Assembly (NCBI GenBank): GCA_963781195.1
Contig: CAWAEZ010000014.1
Coordinates: forward strand, 1 to 64,000
Source of the DNA: JAJPKK01 sp963781195
GTDB lineage: Bacteria; Pseudomonadota; Alphaproteobacteria; Rhizobiales; Xanthobacteraceae
Length of the DNA stretch: 64,000 bases
Direction of reading: 5' to 3'
The position numbers and the translations under genes are program-made. The notes beneath the pieces are model-generated. The model had not been told where the DNA came from. It did no database searches and saw nothing but the letters and a program-made list of their open reading frames with translations. The first letter of the stretch is position 1, and each line of letters opens with the position of its first letter. Positions 51,332 to 60,233 of the stretch are shown piece after piece.

Positions 51332-52228
51332 TCACGCCACCCGCTTGGCGCGGACCTGATCGTATCCGGCCACGACCGCGGCGCGGTCGGCGGAAGAGAA
51401 CGCCGCGAGGGGCGGCTTCACCTGGGCCCACGCCTGGTCGCCATGAATGTGGCCGAGCAGGGATTTGATCCCCGGCACCAACGGGCGGCCGTCGAACAGC
51501 TTGCGGATCGTCACCGCGGCGTCGAGCGCGGCGGGATCGCCGTGATGGAACGCGCGCGCGCACAGGTCGGAATTGAGATTGGCGGTGGCGGAGATGCAGC
51601 CGGCGAAGGCGCCGCCGCGGGCTTCCAGCAGCACCGCCTCGGTCGAGGGGAACACATGGAAGCCCGGGTCGATGGCCGCCACCGCGCGGGCATAGGCCAT
51701 GTCCCCCGAGGAGTCCTTGAGGCCGAGGATGCGGTTGCCGTGGGTGTCGCGCAGCCGGCGGATCAGCGCGGCATGCCACGGCAGGCCGGACAGCTGCGGG
51801 TAATGATAGAGGTAGATCGGGATCGGCCGCTCGGCCGTCGCCGCGACGATGGTGCCGATATAGGCGGCAAGCCCGTCGTCCGGAACGCCCTTGTAATAGA
51901 ACGGCGGCAGCACCAGCGCCCCGGCGAAGCCGAGTTCGGCGGCATGGCGGGTCAGCTCCACGGCGTCGGCGGTCGCGGCCGCCCCGCTGCCCACCATCAT
52001 GACTTCCAGCGGCAGTCCGGCGGTGCGATAGGCGTTCATCACCGTCTTGCGCTGTGCCACGGAGAACGAGGTCGCCTCGCCGGTGGTGCCGAGCACGTTG
52101 AGGCCGTCGCAGCCATTGCTCAAAAGAAAGTGCGCGAGCGCGGTGGCGCGGCCGCAATCCGGCTCGCCGTCCTCGTCGACGGCGGTCGCGACGGCCGCGA
52201 TCACCCCCCGCAGGGCTTGTTTCGTCAT
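51332..52228 (-). CDS. Dihydrodipicolinate synthase/N-acetylneuraminate lyase family aldolase
   Basis: This 298-residue Schiff-base class I aldolase of the DapA superfamily has the phosphate/carboxylate loop NVLGTTGEATSFSVAQRK (normally GTTGE, intact), the tyrosine region PIYLYHYPQLSGLPW and the Schiff-base lysine in NRILGLKDSSGDMAYARAV. Substrates of this superfamily are pyruvate plus an aldehyde. The gene is probably not the housekeeping dapA, since the sequence fits better the catabolic or sugar-acid branch, but that is tentative. ATG 52228 (MTKQALRGVIAAVATAVDE) is chosen over an upstream in-frame start. It is the next gene after maeB on the same strand. Confidence 0.85.
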   Translation of the reverse strand: MTKQALRGVIAAVATAVDEDGEPDCGRATALAHFLLSNGCDGLNVLGTTGEATSFSVAQRKTVMNAYRTAGLPLEVMMVGSGAAATADAVELTRHAAELGFAGALVLPPFYYKGVPDDGLAAYIGTIVAATAERPIPIYLYHYPQLSGLPWHAALIRRLRDTHGNRILGLKDSSGDMAYARAVAAIDPGFHVFPSTEAVLLEARGGAFAGCISATANLNSDLCARAFHHGDPAALDAAVTIRKLFDGRPLVPGIKSLLGHIHGDQAWAQVKPPLAAFSSADRAAVVAGYDQVRAKRVA

Positions 52229-52297
52229 GTCAGTCTCCAAGATCGTGGGATGGCGGACGCCATCCTCCAAAAACGGCTCGTATATAAGCCAACCGGA

Positions 52298-54580
52298 TCA
52301 GCCGCTGATGCCGTAGCCGGCCAGGGCCGCCATGTTGACGAGTTCGCTGTCCTTGGCGGAGAGGCCGACGATCTGCACCGAACGGTCGAGGCCCACCAGC
52401 AGCGGCCCGATGACGGTCGCGCCGCCGAGCTCCTGCAGCATCTTGGTGGAGATCGCCGCCGAGTGGAAGGCCGGCATCACCAGCACATTGGCGGGGCCGC
52501 TGAGCCGGCAGAACGGGAAGCGCGGCCATCAGGTCCGGGTTGAGCGCGACGTCGGCCGCCATCTCGCCGTCATATTGAAAATCGACCCGGCGCTGGTCGA
52601 GGATGCGCACGGCCTCCTGGACCCGGGCCGCCCGGTCGCCCGGCGGACGGCCGAAGGTCGCGAAGGCGAGCAAAGCCAGCCGCGGCTCGTAGCCGAGTTT
52701 GCGGGCCACCCTGGCGGCCTCGATGGAAATCTCCGCGAGTTCCTCGGCGCTCGGCATCTCGGTCACCGCGGTGTCGGCGACCAGCACCGTGCGCCCACGC
52801 GCGAGCACCAGCGACACGCCCATCACCCGGTGGCCGGGCTTGGGGTCGATGCACTGGCGCACGTCCTCGAGAACCCCGGAAAAGCTGCGGGTGACGCCGC
52901 TGACCATGGCGTCGGCGTCGCCGAGCGCGACCATGCAGGCGGCGAAGTGATTGCGGTCCTGGTTGACCATGCGCTGGCAGTCGCGTGGCAGGTAAGCCCT
53001 TGCGCTGCAGGCGCTCGTAAAGGTGCGCCGCATAAGCCGCGTTGCGCTTGGAGAGCCGCGCATTGTGGATTTCGATGCCGTTGCCGAGCTCGATACCGGC
53101 CATCTTGGCGGTGTCGCGCACGCGGTCCTCGCGGCCGACCAGCATGGCGCTGCCGAGGCCCTGGTGGACGAAGCTCGCGGCGGCGCGGATCACCGCCTCC
53201 TCCTCGCCCTCGGCGAACACCACGCGTTTGGGCTCGCGGCGCACCCGGGCGAAGACCTGGGCCAGCATGCCGGCGACCGGATCGCGCCGCGAGCGCAGCT
53301 GCTCGCGATAGGCCGGCATGTCGACGATCGGCTAGCGGGCGACGCCGGTCTCCATCGCGGCGAGCGCGATCGCCGGCGGCACGGCATAGATGAGGCGGGG
53401 GTCGAACGGCACCGGGATGATGTAGTCGCGGCCGAATTTCGGCCGCGCGCCATAGGCGGTGGCGACGTCGTCGGGAACGTCTTCGCGGGCGAGATCGGCG
53501 AGCGCGTGGGCGGCCGCGATCTTCATCTCCATGTTGATGGTGGTGGCGCGGACGTCGAGCGCGCCGCGGAAGATGTAGGGGAAGCCAAGCACATTGTTGA
53601 TCTGGTTCGGATAGTCCGAGCGCCCGGTCGCCATGATGGCGTCGTCGCGGACCTCGGCGACCTCCTCCGGCGTGATTTCCGGATCCGGATTGGCCATCGC
53701 GAAGATGATCGGGTTCGGCGCCATCGCCTTCACCATCTCCTTGGTCACCGCGCCCTTGGCCGAGAGGCCGAAGAAGACGTCGGCGCCCTTCATGGCGTCG
53801 GCGAGGGTGCGCGGCGTCGGTCTTCACCGCGAAGCCCGACTTCCACTGGTTCATGCCCTCGGTGCGGCCTTCGTAGATGACGCCCTTGGTGTCGCACAGG
53901 ATCAGGTTCTCGGGCCGGAAGCCGATCGCGCGCAACAGCTCGAGGCAGGCGATGCCGGCGGCGCCGGCGCCGTTGCAGACGAGCTTGGTGGTGGCGATCT
54001 CGCGTCCGGTGAGCGACAGGGCGTTGATGAGCCCCGCGGAGGCGATGATCGCGGTGCCGTGCTGGTCGTCGTGGAAGACCGGGATGTCGAGCAGCTCGCG
54101 CAGCCGCTGCTCGACGATGAAGCACTCCGGCGCCTTGATGTCCTCGAGATTGATGCCGCCCCAGCTCTTGCCCAGCAGCTTGACGCAATTGACGATCTCG
54201 GTCGGATCCTCCGACGACACCTCGAGATCGATGGAATCGATGTCGGCAAAGCGCTTGAACAGCACCGCCTTGCCTTCCATCACCGGCTTCGCGGCCAGCG
54301 CGCCGAGATTGCCGAGGCCGAGAATGGCGGTGCCATTGGTGATGACGGCGACGAAATTGCCCTTGGTGGTGTAGTCGTAGGCCGCCGCCTCGTTCTCGGC
54401 GATGGCGAGCACCGGGATGGCGACGCCGGGCGAATAGGCGAGCGAGAGGTCGCGCTGGGTCGCCATCGGCTTGGTGGCCACCACCTCCAGCTTGCCGGGC
54501 CGCGGATGGCTGTGGAACTGCAGCGCCTCCTGGTCGGTGAAGGTCGGCCGGTGATGTGTGTTGGGCGGGTTGACGGGCAT
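52298..54580 (-). CDS. maeB: NADP-dependent malic enzyme with phosphotransacetylase-like domain (disrupted as printed)
   Basis: The N-terminal half is the malic enzyme: LVCNGAGAAGIACLELLRAI (NADP fold), NLEDIKAPECFIVEQRLREL, FHDDQHGTAIIASAGLINAL, then IIFAMANPDPEITPEEVAEV and RPKFGRDYIIPVPFDPRLIY. The C-terminal half is a Pta-like regulatory domain (FAEGEEEAVIRAAASFVHQG ... MVNQDRNHFAACMVALGDAD; NVLVMPAFHSAAISTKML; NMAALAGYGISG). It converts malate to pyruvate and CO2. Three single-base insertions (about 53808-53814, 52995 and 52520-52526) and an in-frame TAG at 53332-53334 interrupt it. Removing the three bases gives exactly 760 codons, the usual MaeB size. The TAG lies at the junction of the two domains. 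Confidence 0.88.
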
Positions 54581-54800
54581 TGCTACTCCTCGTGCCCCTG
54601 GCGGGGGGCGGAACTTAGCGGAACGACCCGCGGTCGCTCAAGGCGTCGAATGAATTTCAATCGCCGGGACCGCGTCGAGCGAAGGGTCGAAGCGAGCGTG
54701 CGCTCGCCCGAAAGGGCAATTTTAACCAAGTTGAACGTTGCGCGGCGTCGCGGTAAGCCGGAGCGGACAGTTTCATTCCCTCCGATCGCGACGGCTTGCC

Positions 54801-55118
54801 ATGATCCGCCTTTTCGTTCGCGCCATCGGCCTCCTGTTTCTGGCCGTGGGCTTTGTTTTCTTCGTCTATGACGGCACCAAGTCGATTGCGGGCAACGCGA
54901 TCTTCTACACGCCCCTGAGCGAAACCTGGAATGCCGTCCATGCCGCGAGCTTCGCGCAGCTGCAGCCGGCCATCGAGCGGGTGTCCGGAGGTTGGATGTG
55001 GGAGCAATTCTCCCACTGGATCCTCGCCGCCCCGAGCTTCGCCGTGTTCGGCGTGATCGGGGCGCTGCTGGTGCTGATCGGCCGCAAGCCGCGTCCGCTG
55101 ATCGGCTACGACCGCTGA
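54801..55118 (+). CDS. Small membrane protein of unknown function
   Basis: This 105-residue protein has two hydrophobic helices: LFVRAIGLLFLAVGFVFFVY (residues about 4-24) and WILAAPSFAVFGVIGALLVLIG (about 74-95, close to the C-terminus). A middle part has FYTPLSETWNAVHAASFAQL, then QPAIERVSGGWMWEQFSHW. The order helix, acidic/aromatic linker and second helix matches a conserved Bradyrhizobiaceae type that I cannot name. ATG 54801 is chosen because it starts directly before the first helix; an in-frame start 63 bases earlier would add basic residues only. The gene is divergent from maeB. Confidence 0.65.
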   Translation: MIRLFVRAIGLLFLAVGFVFFVYDGTKSIAGNAIFYTPLSETWNAVHAASFAQLQPAIERVSGGWMWEQFSHWILAAPSFAVFGVIGALLVLIGRKPRPLIGYDR

Positions 55119-55140
55119 CGCGGCCGGCATCGCCCGGCCC

Positions 55141-55629
55141 TCACTTGAGGGCTTCGACGCCCGCCATGCAGGTCTGAAGGTCCTGGAATCCGGCGCCGCC
55201 GCTGCAGCCGATCGCGCCGACGATCTTGCCGCCGACCACGAGCGGTACCCCGCCCTGGGAGCCGATCATGCCGTCGAGTGTCATCTGGTAGATGAATTCG
55301 AAGCCCTTGCCGAGGTTCTCCTCGAACGCCTTGGTGGGGCGGCGGAAGATCGCGGCGGCACGGGCCTTGTGCTGGGCGATTTTGACGGACGCGTATTGGG
55401 TGTTGTCCATCTTTTCGAAGAACACGAGGTCGCCGGTCGGGCCGACCACCGAGATCGCCATGAACCAGTTGTTCTTGCGCGCCTCCGCCGCTGCCGCGTC
55501 GGCGGCCTTGCGGGCGAGTTCGAGATTGATCGTCTCGCCGTAGGGCGGCGTTCCGGGAGGAGCTTGCGCGAATGCCGGCGCGGTCACCATCGTCGCCGCC
55601 ACAAGACCTGAAAGAATCGCTTTGCGCAT
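55141..55629 (-). CDS. GlcG/HbpS-family protein with signal peptide
   Basis: This 162-residue exported protein is of the GlcG/HbpS fold (heme-degrading or cofactor-binding protein family). The signal peptide is residues 1-22 (AILSGLVAATMVTAPAFA). The domain has LELARKAADAAAAEARKNNW, AISVVGPTGDLVFFEKMDN, AQHKARAAAIFRRPTKAFEE and the glycine-rich GGVPLVVGGKIVGAIGCSGG. The family pattern A..A...A......V..VVD..G.L....RMD is clear. ATG 55629 (MRKAILSGLV) is chosen. Function in the periplasm is uncertain; binding of heme or another small cofactor is the family expectation. Confidence 0.82.
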   Translation of the reverse strand: MRKAILSGLVAATMVTAPAFAQAPPGTPPYGETINLELARKAADAAAAEARKNNWFMAISVVGPTGDLVFFEKMDNTQYASVKIAQHKARAAAIFRRPTKAFEENLGKGFEFIYQMTLDGMIGSQGGVPLVVGGKIVGAIGCSGGAGFQDLQTCMAGVEALK

Positions 55630-55951
55630 GGCCGTTTCTCCCCGCATGTTTTTGCTGATCAAAACCGCCGCAGACCGTTGTCCGGGCGAGGCGGCAGCAT
55701 AGGGGCTCGGCCGCGGTTCCGAAATAGAAATGTTGGCGGCGCAACCCACGGGGACGAGGTCGCCGCCGGCTCGCGGCGGCGTGATCTCGATGGGATCGGC
55801 GGTGGCCGACACGTGATGCAAGTGCGAGATGCGCATCGGCACGCCCGCACCTATATTCGGAGGCCGAGATAAAGATGCTCCCGTCCGTTCCACCGTCTTT
55901 CGTTGTCGCGCGACTTGGAACGTGTCCGGTTGCGACCGTGAGGAGATCACC

Positions 55952-56614
55952 ATGTTCATGTCGAGGAAAAAGCCGGAAATGCCGACCGCGGCCACGGCGC
56001 TCAAAGGCCGCGCCGAGCCCATTCCCACCGCGTCCCAGCATTTCGTCAATGGCCGGCCGCTCAAGGGCCCGTGGCCGAAGGGTCTCGAGACGGCGATGTT
56101 CGGCATGGGATGCTTCTGGGGCGCCGAGCGCAAGTTCTGGGAATTGGGCGACGGCATCTACGCCACCGCAGTCGGCTATGCCGGCGGCTTCACCCCGAAC
56201 CCGACCTACCGGGAGGTTTGCAGCGGCGAGACCGGCCACAACGAGGTCGTGCTCGTGGTGTTCGATCCGCAAAAAATCACCTACGAGCAATTGCTCAAGA
56301 CGTTTTGGGAGAACCACGACCCGACCCAGGGCATGGCCCAGGGCAACGATGTCGGGACCCAATATCGCTCCGGCATCTACGTCGCCGATCCGGCGCAACG
56401 CGCCGCCGCCGAGGCGTCCAGGGCGATGTACCAGCAGGCGATCAAGGCCAAGGGCCATGGCGGCATCACCACCGAGATCGTCGATGCGCCGCCGTTCTAT
56501 TATGCCGAGGACTATCACCAGCAATACCTCGCCAAGAATCCGTTCGGCTATTGCGGCCTCGGCGGCACCGGCGTGAGCTGCCCGATCGGGCTCGGAGCCG
56601 CGGCGACGGCATGA
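55952..56614 (+). CDS. msrA: Peptide methionine sulfoxide reductase A
   Basis: This 220-residue enzyme repairs oxidised methionine by reducing Met-S-sulfoxide. The catalytic cysteine is Cys54 in MFGMGCFWGAERKFW. Conserved partners are VGYAGGFTPNPTYREVCSGE (GYAGG), HNEVVLVVFDP, FWENHDPTQGMAQGNDVGTQ and YYAEDYHQQYLAKNPFGYCG, with the resolving cysteines near the C-terminus. ATG 55952 is supported by AGGAG 8 bases upstream. A 40-residue leader before the catalytic loop (FMSRKKPEMPTAATALKGRA) is common in Hyphomicrobiales. It is divergent from the GlcG-like gene. Confidence 0.96.
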   Translation: MFMSRKKPEMPTAATALKGRAEPIPTASQHFVNGRPLKGPWPKGLETAMFGMGCFWGAERKFWELGDGIYATAVGYAGGFTPNPTYREVCSGETGHNEVVLVVFDPQKITYEQLLKTFWENHDPTQGMAQGNDVGTQYRSGIYVADPAQRAAAEASRAMYQQAIKAKGHGGITTEIVDAPPFYYAEDYHQQYLAKNPFGYCGLGGTGVSCPIGLGAAATA

Positions 56615-56789
56615 CGACGCGACGCGCGCATTAACAGCCGCGCACGCCGAACGCCGGGGGGATTGTCACGGGTTCCAGGACTGCGCAGGCGGCGGGGATG
56701 ACCGGCGGGCATGAATTTCGCCCGCCGGCTTTGCCTGCGGCGACGTATTGTGCTGCCCTGTCGAGCAGGAAAGTCGAGACCGGAGCGAC

Positions 56790-57347
56790 ATGAACAGCCC
56801 CATGGACAAAATCTTACGGGTCGTCGAGGCGACGATTTTTTACAGCCGCTGGCTGTTGGCGCCGCTGTATCTCGGCCTCGTCGCCGCGCTCTTCATTCTG
56901 ATGCTGTACTTCTTCAAGGTGTTCGTTCTGTTCGTCGCCGAGCTCGGTTCGCCGGATCCCAACAGCGTGATCCTCGGCGTCCTCACGCTCATCGACGTGA
57001 TCTTCACCGCGAACCTCGTGCTGATCGTCATCTTTTCCGGCTACGAGAACTTCGTCTCGCAGATCAGCACCACCGACGGCGCGGTCGATGCGCGGCCGCT
57101 GTGGATGTCGCAGGTCGATTTCGGCGGCCTCAAGCAGAAGCTGATCACGTCGATCGTGGCGATCTCCGCCGTCGAGGTGCTCAAGGCCTTCATGAACATC
57201 GACCATTACAACACCACCAAGCTCGGCTGGCTGGTCGGAATCCACATCGTCTTCCTGCTGTCGATGCTCGTCGTCGCACTCGCCGATCGCATGGGGGTCG
57301 GCTATCGGTCCGAGGACGAACCGCGCGCTCGCCGGCCGGGCGAGTAA
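56790..57347 (+). CDS. UPF0114/YqhA-family inner-membrane protein
   Basis: This 185-residue protein of the TIGR00645/UPF0114 family has three or four transmembrane helices. It starts SPMDKILRVVEATIFYSRW, then LLAPLYLGLVAALFILMLYF, IDVIFTANLVLIVIFSGYEN and GIHIVFLLSMLVVALADRM. The segment SGYENFVSQIS is the family hallmark, along with LLAPLY. The function is unknown; relatives are often near stress or transport genes. ATG 56790 has GGAGCG upstream. A longer in-frame start 42 bases earlier adds a non-conserved leader. Confidence 0.85.
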   Translation: MNSPMDKILRVVEATIFYSRWLLAPLYLGLVAALFILMLYFFKVFVLFVAELGSPDPNSVILGVLTLIDVIFTANLVLIVIFSGYENFVSQISTTDGAVDARPLWMSQVDFGGLKQKLITSIVAISAVEVLKAFMNIDHYNTTKLGWLVGIHIVFLLSMLVVALADRMGVGYRSEDEPRARRPGE

Positions 57348-57535
57348 CGGCCGGATCGAGCCGGCCAGTCGCAGCCCGCGCTCCCGCCCTTTGATTTCGC
57401 CTCGCAGCGCTTGAAAAACGGCATCCGGCGGCCGCGCGTTTACGGAATTTTTGCCATGTGGGGCCGTTGGTTAGGGTTTGTTAACTATAAATCGCTAATC
57501 CGGAGGAAGGCCCCTTCCAACCCGCCGGATCTCGC

Positions 57536-58198
57536 ATGCGGCACGTCCGCCTCGCACTTCTCCTCTTCGCCGTGATGATGGTCGCCGGTTGCGCGCGCCT
57601 CATCCCGGGGACGGCTGCGCCGGATGGCCCTTCACCGTCGGCCGTCGGGCCTACCGCCATCGGGTTTACCGGGCCGGCCCCTGCGGTGGTCGGTCCGCTG
57701 CCGCCGCCTCCCGTCGCCCTGGTGTCCGGGGCGCCGCTGCCGCCCTATACGCTGGACTCGGGCGACCGGCTGCGGGTGGTGGTGTTCGGCCAGGACAATC
57801 TGACCAACAGCTATGCCGTGGATGCCGCCGGCAATATCACGATGCCGCTGATCGGCGCGGTGCATGCGCGGGGACTGACCCCGAACGAGCTTTCGCGCGT
57901 CCTCGCCGGGCGGCTGCGGCAGGGCTTCCTGCGCGAGCCTCACGTGGCGGTGGAGGTCGAACTCTACCGGCCGTTCTTCATCCTCGGCGAGGTGAACTTC
58001 CCCGGCCAATACCCCTATGTGCCGAACATGACGGCCGAGACGGCCGTCGCGATCGCCGGTGGCTTCACCCCGCGCGCCTGGCGGCCCACGGTGCAGCTCA
58101 GCCGCCCGGTCGACGGCATCGTGGCGCGACAGCGCGTGCCCGTCATCACCCAGATGAATCCCGGCGATACCATCGTCGTCGACGAACGCTGGTTCTGA
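57536..58198 (+). CDS. Polysaccharide export lipoprotein (Wza/KpsD-type)
   Basis: This 220-residue outer-membrane-type lipoprotein has a signal ending in a lipobox (VMMVAGC, with Cys19). It then carries the polysaccharide biosynthesis/export domain: YTLDSGDRLRVVVFGQDNL, SYAVDAAGNITMPLIGAVHA, RGLTPNELSRVLAGRLRQGF. A following SLBB-like part reads FFILGEVNFPGQYPYVPNMT with TAETAVAIAGGFTPRA. It exports capsule or exopolysaccharide together with partners not present here. Its length is that of the short periplasmic/export type found in Rhizobiales. ATG 57536 is preceded by GGAGG at some distance in the leader, with an AT-rich upstream stretch fit for a promoter. Confidence 0.9.
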   Translation: MRHVRLALLLFAVMMVAGCARLIPGTAAPDGPSPSAVGPTAIGFTGPAPAVVGPLPPPPVALVSGAPLPPYTLDSGDRLRVVVFGQDNLTNSYAVDAAGNITMPLIGAVHARGLTPNELSRVLAGRLRQGFLREPHVAVEVELYRPFFILGEVNFPGQYPYVPNMTAETAVAIAGGFTPRAWRPTVQLSRPVDGIVARQRVPVITQMNPGDTIVVDERWF

Positions 58199-58400
58199 TC
58201 CAGCGCGCGCCCGGATCCGGACCGCATATCCGCGATCTGATTTCCGAGCGAATCTCAGAGAGAAGCCGGTCTCAGAGCGAAGCGAATCTCCCGGAGACGC
58301 GAACCTCGAAGAGAAACGTCATGCCGTCCCGGCGCCGTTGAAGAGCGGCCGGCGCGGGCGCATGATGACCGCTACAAAAAAACATATTGGGAGGATCATC

Positions 58401-59351
58401 ATGAGGCTGCCTTTTGCGTTTGCAGCGCTGTTCGCCGCCACCGTCGCCGTGCAGGCGCAGACGCCGTCCTGGCTGCCGCCTGCCGACAGCGCGCGCTGCC
58501 CTTCCAAGTGGGGCGCCGGAGACGAGCGCGGCGCGGGCAATCACATGAAGCCGCAGAGCGTGCTCAACGCGGCGAAGCTGATCAAGACCGGCGAGGTGAT
58601 CGAACTCGCGCACGTGCTCGCTGGAACCATGCCGCTGTCGGCGGGCCGCGTCTATGACATGCAAGTCAAGCGCACCGCGGTGAGCACGCTCGCCAACAAG
58701 CGCAACGGCAATGAGGAGATCATCACCGCCGAGATGGGCCAGGTCGGAACCCAGTTCGACGGCTTCGCCCACCAGACCCACGACAACAGCCACTACAACT
58801 GCTTCAAGACCGACGATATCGTGACCCGCAACGGCTTCACCAAGCTCGGTATCCAGAATGTCGGGATGCTGATGACGCGCGGTGTCCTCATCGACGTCGC
58901 CGGCTTCAAGGGCGTCGACATGCTCGACGATGATTACGAGATCACCGTCGCCGATCTCGAAGGCGCCATCAGGAAGCAGAACCTGACCTTTGCACCCGGC
59001 GACGCCATCATCGTCCACACCGGCTGGGGCAAGCTGTGGGACAAGGACAGGACGCGCTACGCCAAGTCCAATCCCGGCATCGGCGTAAAGGCGGCCGAGT
59101 TCCTGATTGCCAAGGACCCGATGCTGCTCGGCGCCGATACCGCGCCGGTCGAGGTGTCGCCCAATCCCGACAAGCTGATCTCGCTGCCGATCCACCAGAT
59201 GGCGCTGGTGGTCTACGGCGTCCATCTGCTCGAGAACCTCAAGCTCGACGAGCTCGCGAGCAAGAACGTCTCCGAGTTCGCGCTGGTACTGCAGCCGCTC
59301 AAGCTGTGGGGCGCCACCGGCTCGACGGTGTCGCCTGCCGCGTTGCGGTAG
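58401..59351 (+). CDS. Cyclase-family metal-dependent hydrolase, exported
   Basis: This 316-residue protein is of the cyclase/kynurenine formamidase-like superfamily. The signal peptide is residues 1-19 (LPFAFAALFAATVAVQA). The metal-site motif is a GTQFDGFAHQTHDNSHYN variant of the usual HxGTHxDxPxH. Other landmarks are VGMLMTRGVLIDVAGFKGVD, FAPGDAIIVHTGWGKLWDKD and LGADTAPVEVSPNPD. Substrates of the family range from formylkynurenine to isatin and other amides or lactones, so the actual substrate is open. ATG 58401 has GGGAGGA eight bases upstream. The gene is alone. Confidence 0.85.
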   Translation: MRLPFAFAALFAATVAVQAQTPSWLPPADSARCPSKWGAGDERGAGNHMKPQSVLNAAKLIKTGEVIELAHVLAGTMPLSAGRVYDMQVKRTAVSTLANKRNGNEEIITAEMGQVGTQFDGFAHQTHDNSHYNCFKTDDIVTRNGFTKLGIQNVGMLMTRGVLIDVAGFKGVDMLDDDYEITVADLEGAIRKQNLTFAPGDAIIVHTGWGKLWDKDRTRYAKSNPGIGVKAAEFLIAKDPMLLGADTAPVEVSPNPDKLISLPIHQMALVVYGVHLLENLKLDELASKNVSEFALVLQPLKLWGATGSTVSPAALR

Positions 59352-59483
59352 CGGGACCTGCAGGTTCGTCGTTCCGGGCGCGCGCTCTGCGCGAACCCGG
59401 AATTGCTTCTCCGTCGGCAAGACCGCCGGACCCGGGATCGCCGCGCCGCGGCGCGCCGGAATGACGATCCGGCGAACTCGGCT

Positions 59484-60152
59484 TTACCCGACGTATTTGG
59501 CGAGCCAGCCGAGGGTCCGCTGCAGCGCCTCCTGATGCGCGGCCTCGTTGTAGGCCGAACGCTCGTCGCAGGAAAAGCCGTGGCCGGCGTTGTAGACGTG
59601 GATCTCCACCTCCGGGCGCTTCTGCCGGATGATCTCCACGTCTGTAAGGGGAATCGACTGATCCTGATCGCCGAAGTGCAGCAGCGTCGGCACCTTCGGC
59701 GTCAGGTCGGCGTTCTTGGCGATGGCGCCGCCGTAATAGCCGATCGCGCAGGCGAGGCCGTCGAGCTTGCAGGCGGCCATGTAGGCGACGCTGCCGCCCA
59801 GGCAGTAGCCGACGATGCCGACCTTGCCGGCGGACTTCACGCTGTCGATCGCCGCCTGGGTGTCGAGCATCATCTTTGCCCAGTCGATCTTCGGAATGAA
59901 GGTGCGCGCATGCGCCACCTCTTCCGGCGTGTAGCCGCATTCGAAGTCCGGCTGCGTGCGGTCGAACACGGCGGGCGCTACAGAGGTGTAGCCGAGCGCC
60001 GCGAAGCGGTCGCAGACGTTGCGGACATGATGATTGACGCCGAAGATCTCCTGGATCACCACAAGTCCGCCCTTGGGCTTACCCGCGGCGTCGGCGCGCC
60101 AACCGCCAAGCTTGAAACCGTCCGAAGCCGTGAGTGTGATCTTGCTGCCCAA
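59484..60152 (-). CDS. Dienelactone hydrolase family protein, TTG start
   Basis: This 222-residue alpha/beta hydrolase has Cys117 in IVGYCLGGSVAYMA, Asp164 (HFGDQDQSIPL) and His191 (NAGHGFSCDERSAYNEAAH), the Cys-Asp-His triad of dienelactone hydrolases. They open lactones from aromatic degradation, or act as general esterases. VVIQEIFGVNHHVRNVCDRF and YTSVAPAVFDR are conserved. The start is TTG 60152, since GGGAGG lies six bases upstream and it begins the conserved block (GSKITLTASDGFKLGGW); the upstream in-frame ATG adds a non-conserved leader. The next gene on the same strand (the luciferase-like monooxygenase) ends 81 bases upstream of it. Confidence 0.88.
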   Translation of the reverse strand: MGSKITLTASDGFKLGGWRADAAGKPKGGLVVIQEIFGVNHHVRNVCDRFAALGYTSVAPAVFDRTQPDFECGYTPEEVAHARTFIPKIDWAKMMLDTQAAIDSVKSAGKVGIVGYCLGGSVAYMAACKLDGLACAIGYYGGAIAKNADLTPKVPTLLHFGDQDQSIPLTDVEIIRQKRPEVEIHVYNAGHGFSCDERSAYNEAAHQEALQRTLGWLAKYVG

Positions 60153-60233
60153 GTGGAACCTCCCGAAGCCTGTGTGCCGATCGGCGGCTTCTCTATATTC
60201 GCGGCAGGGCACGGCGCGCAACCGGCGCTCACG

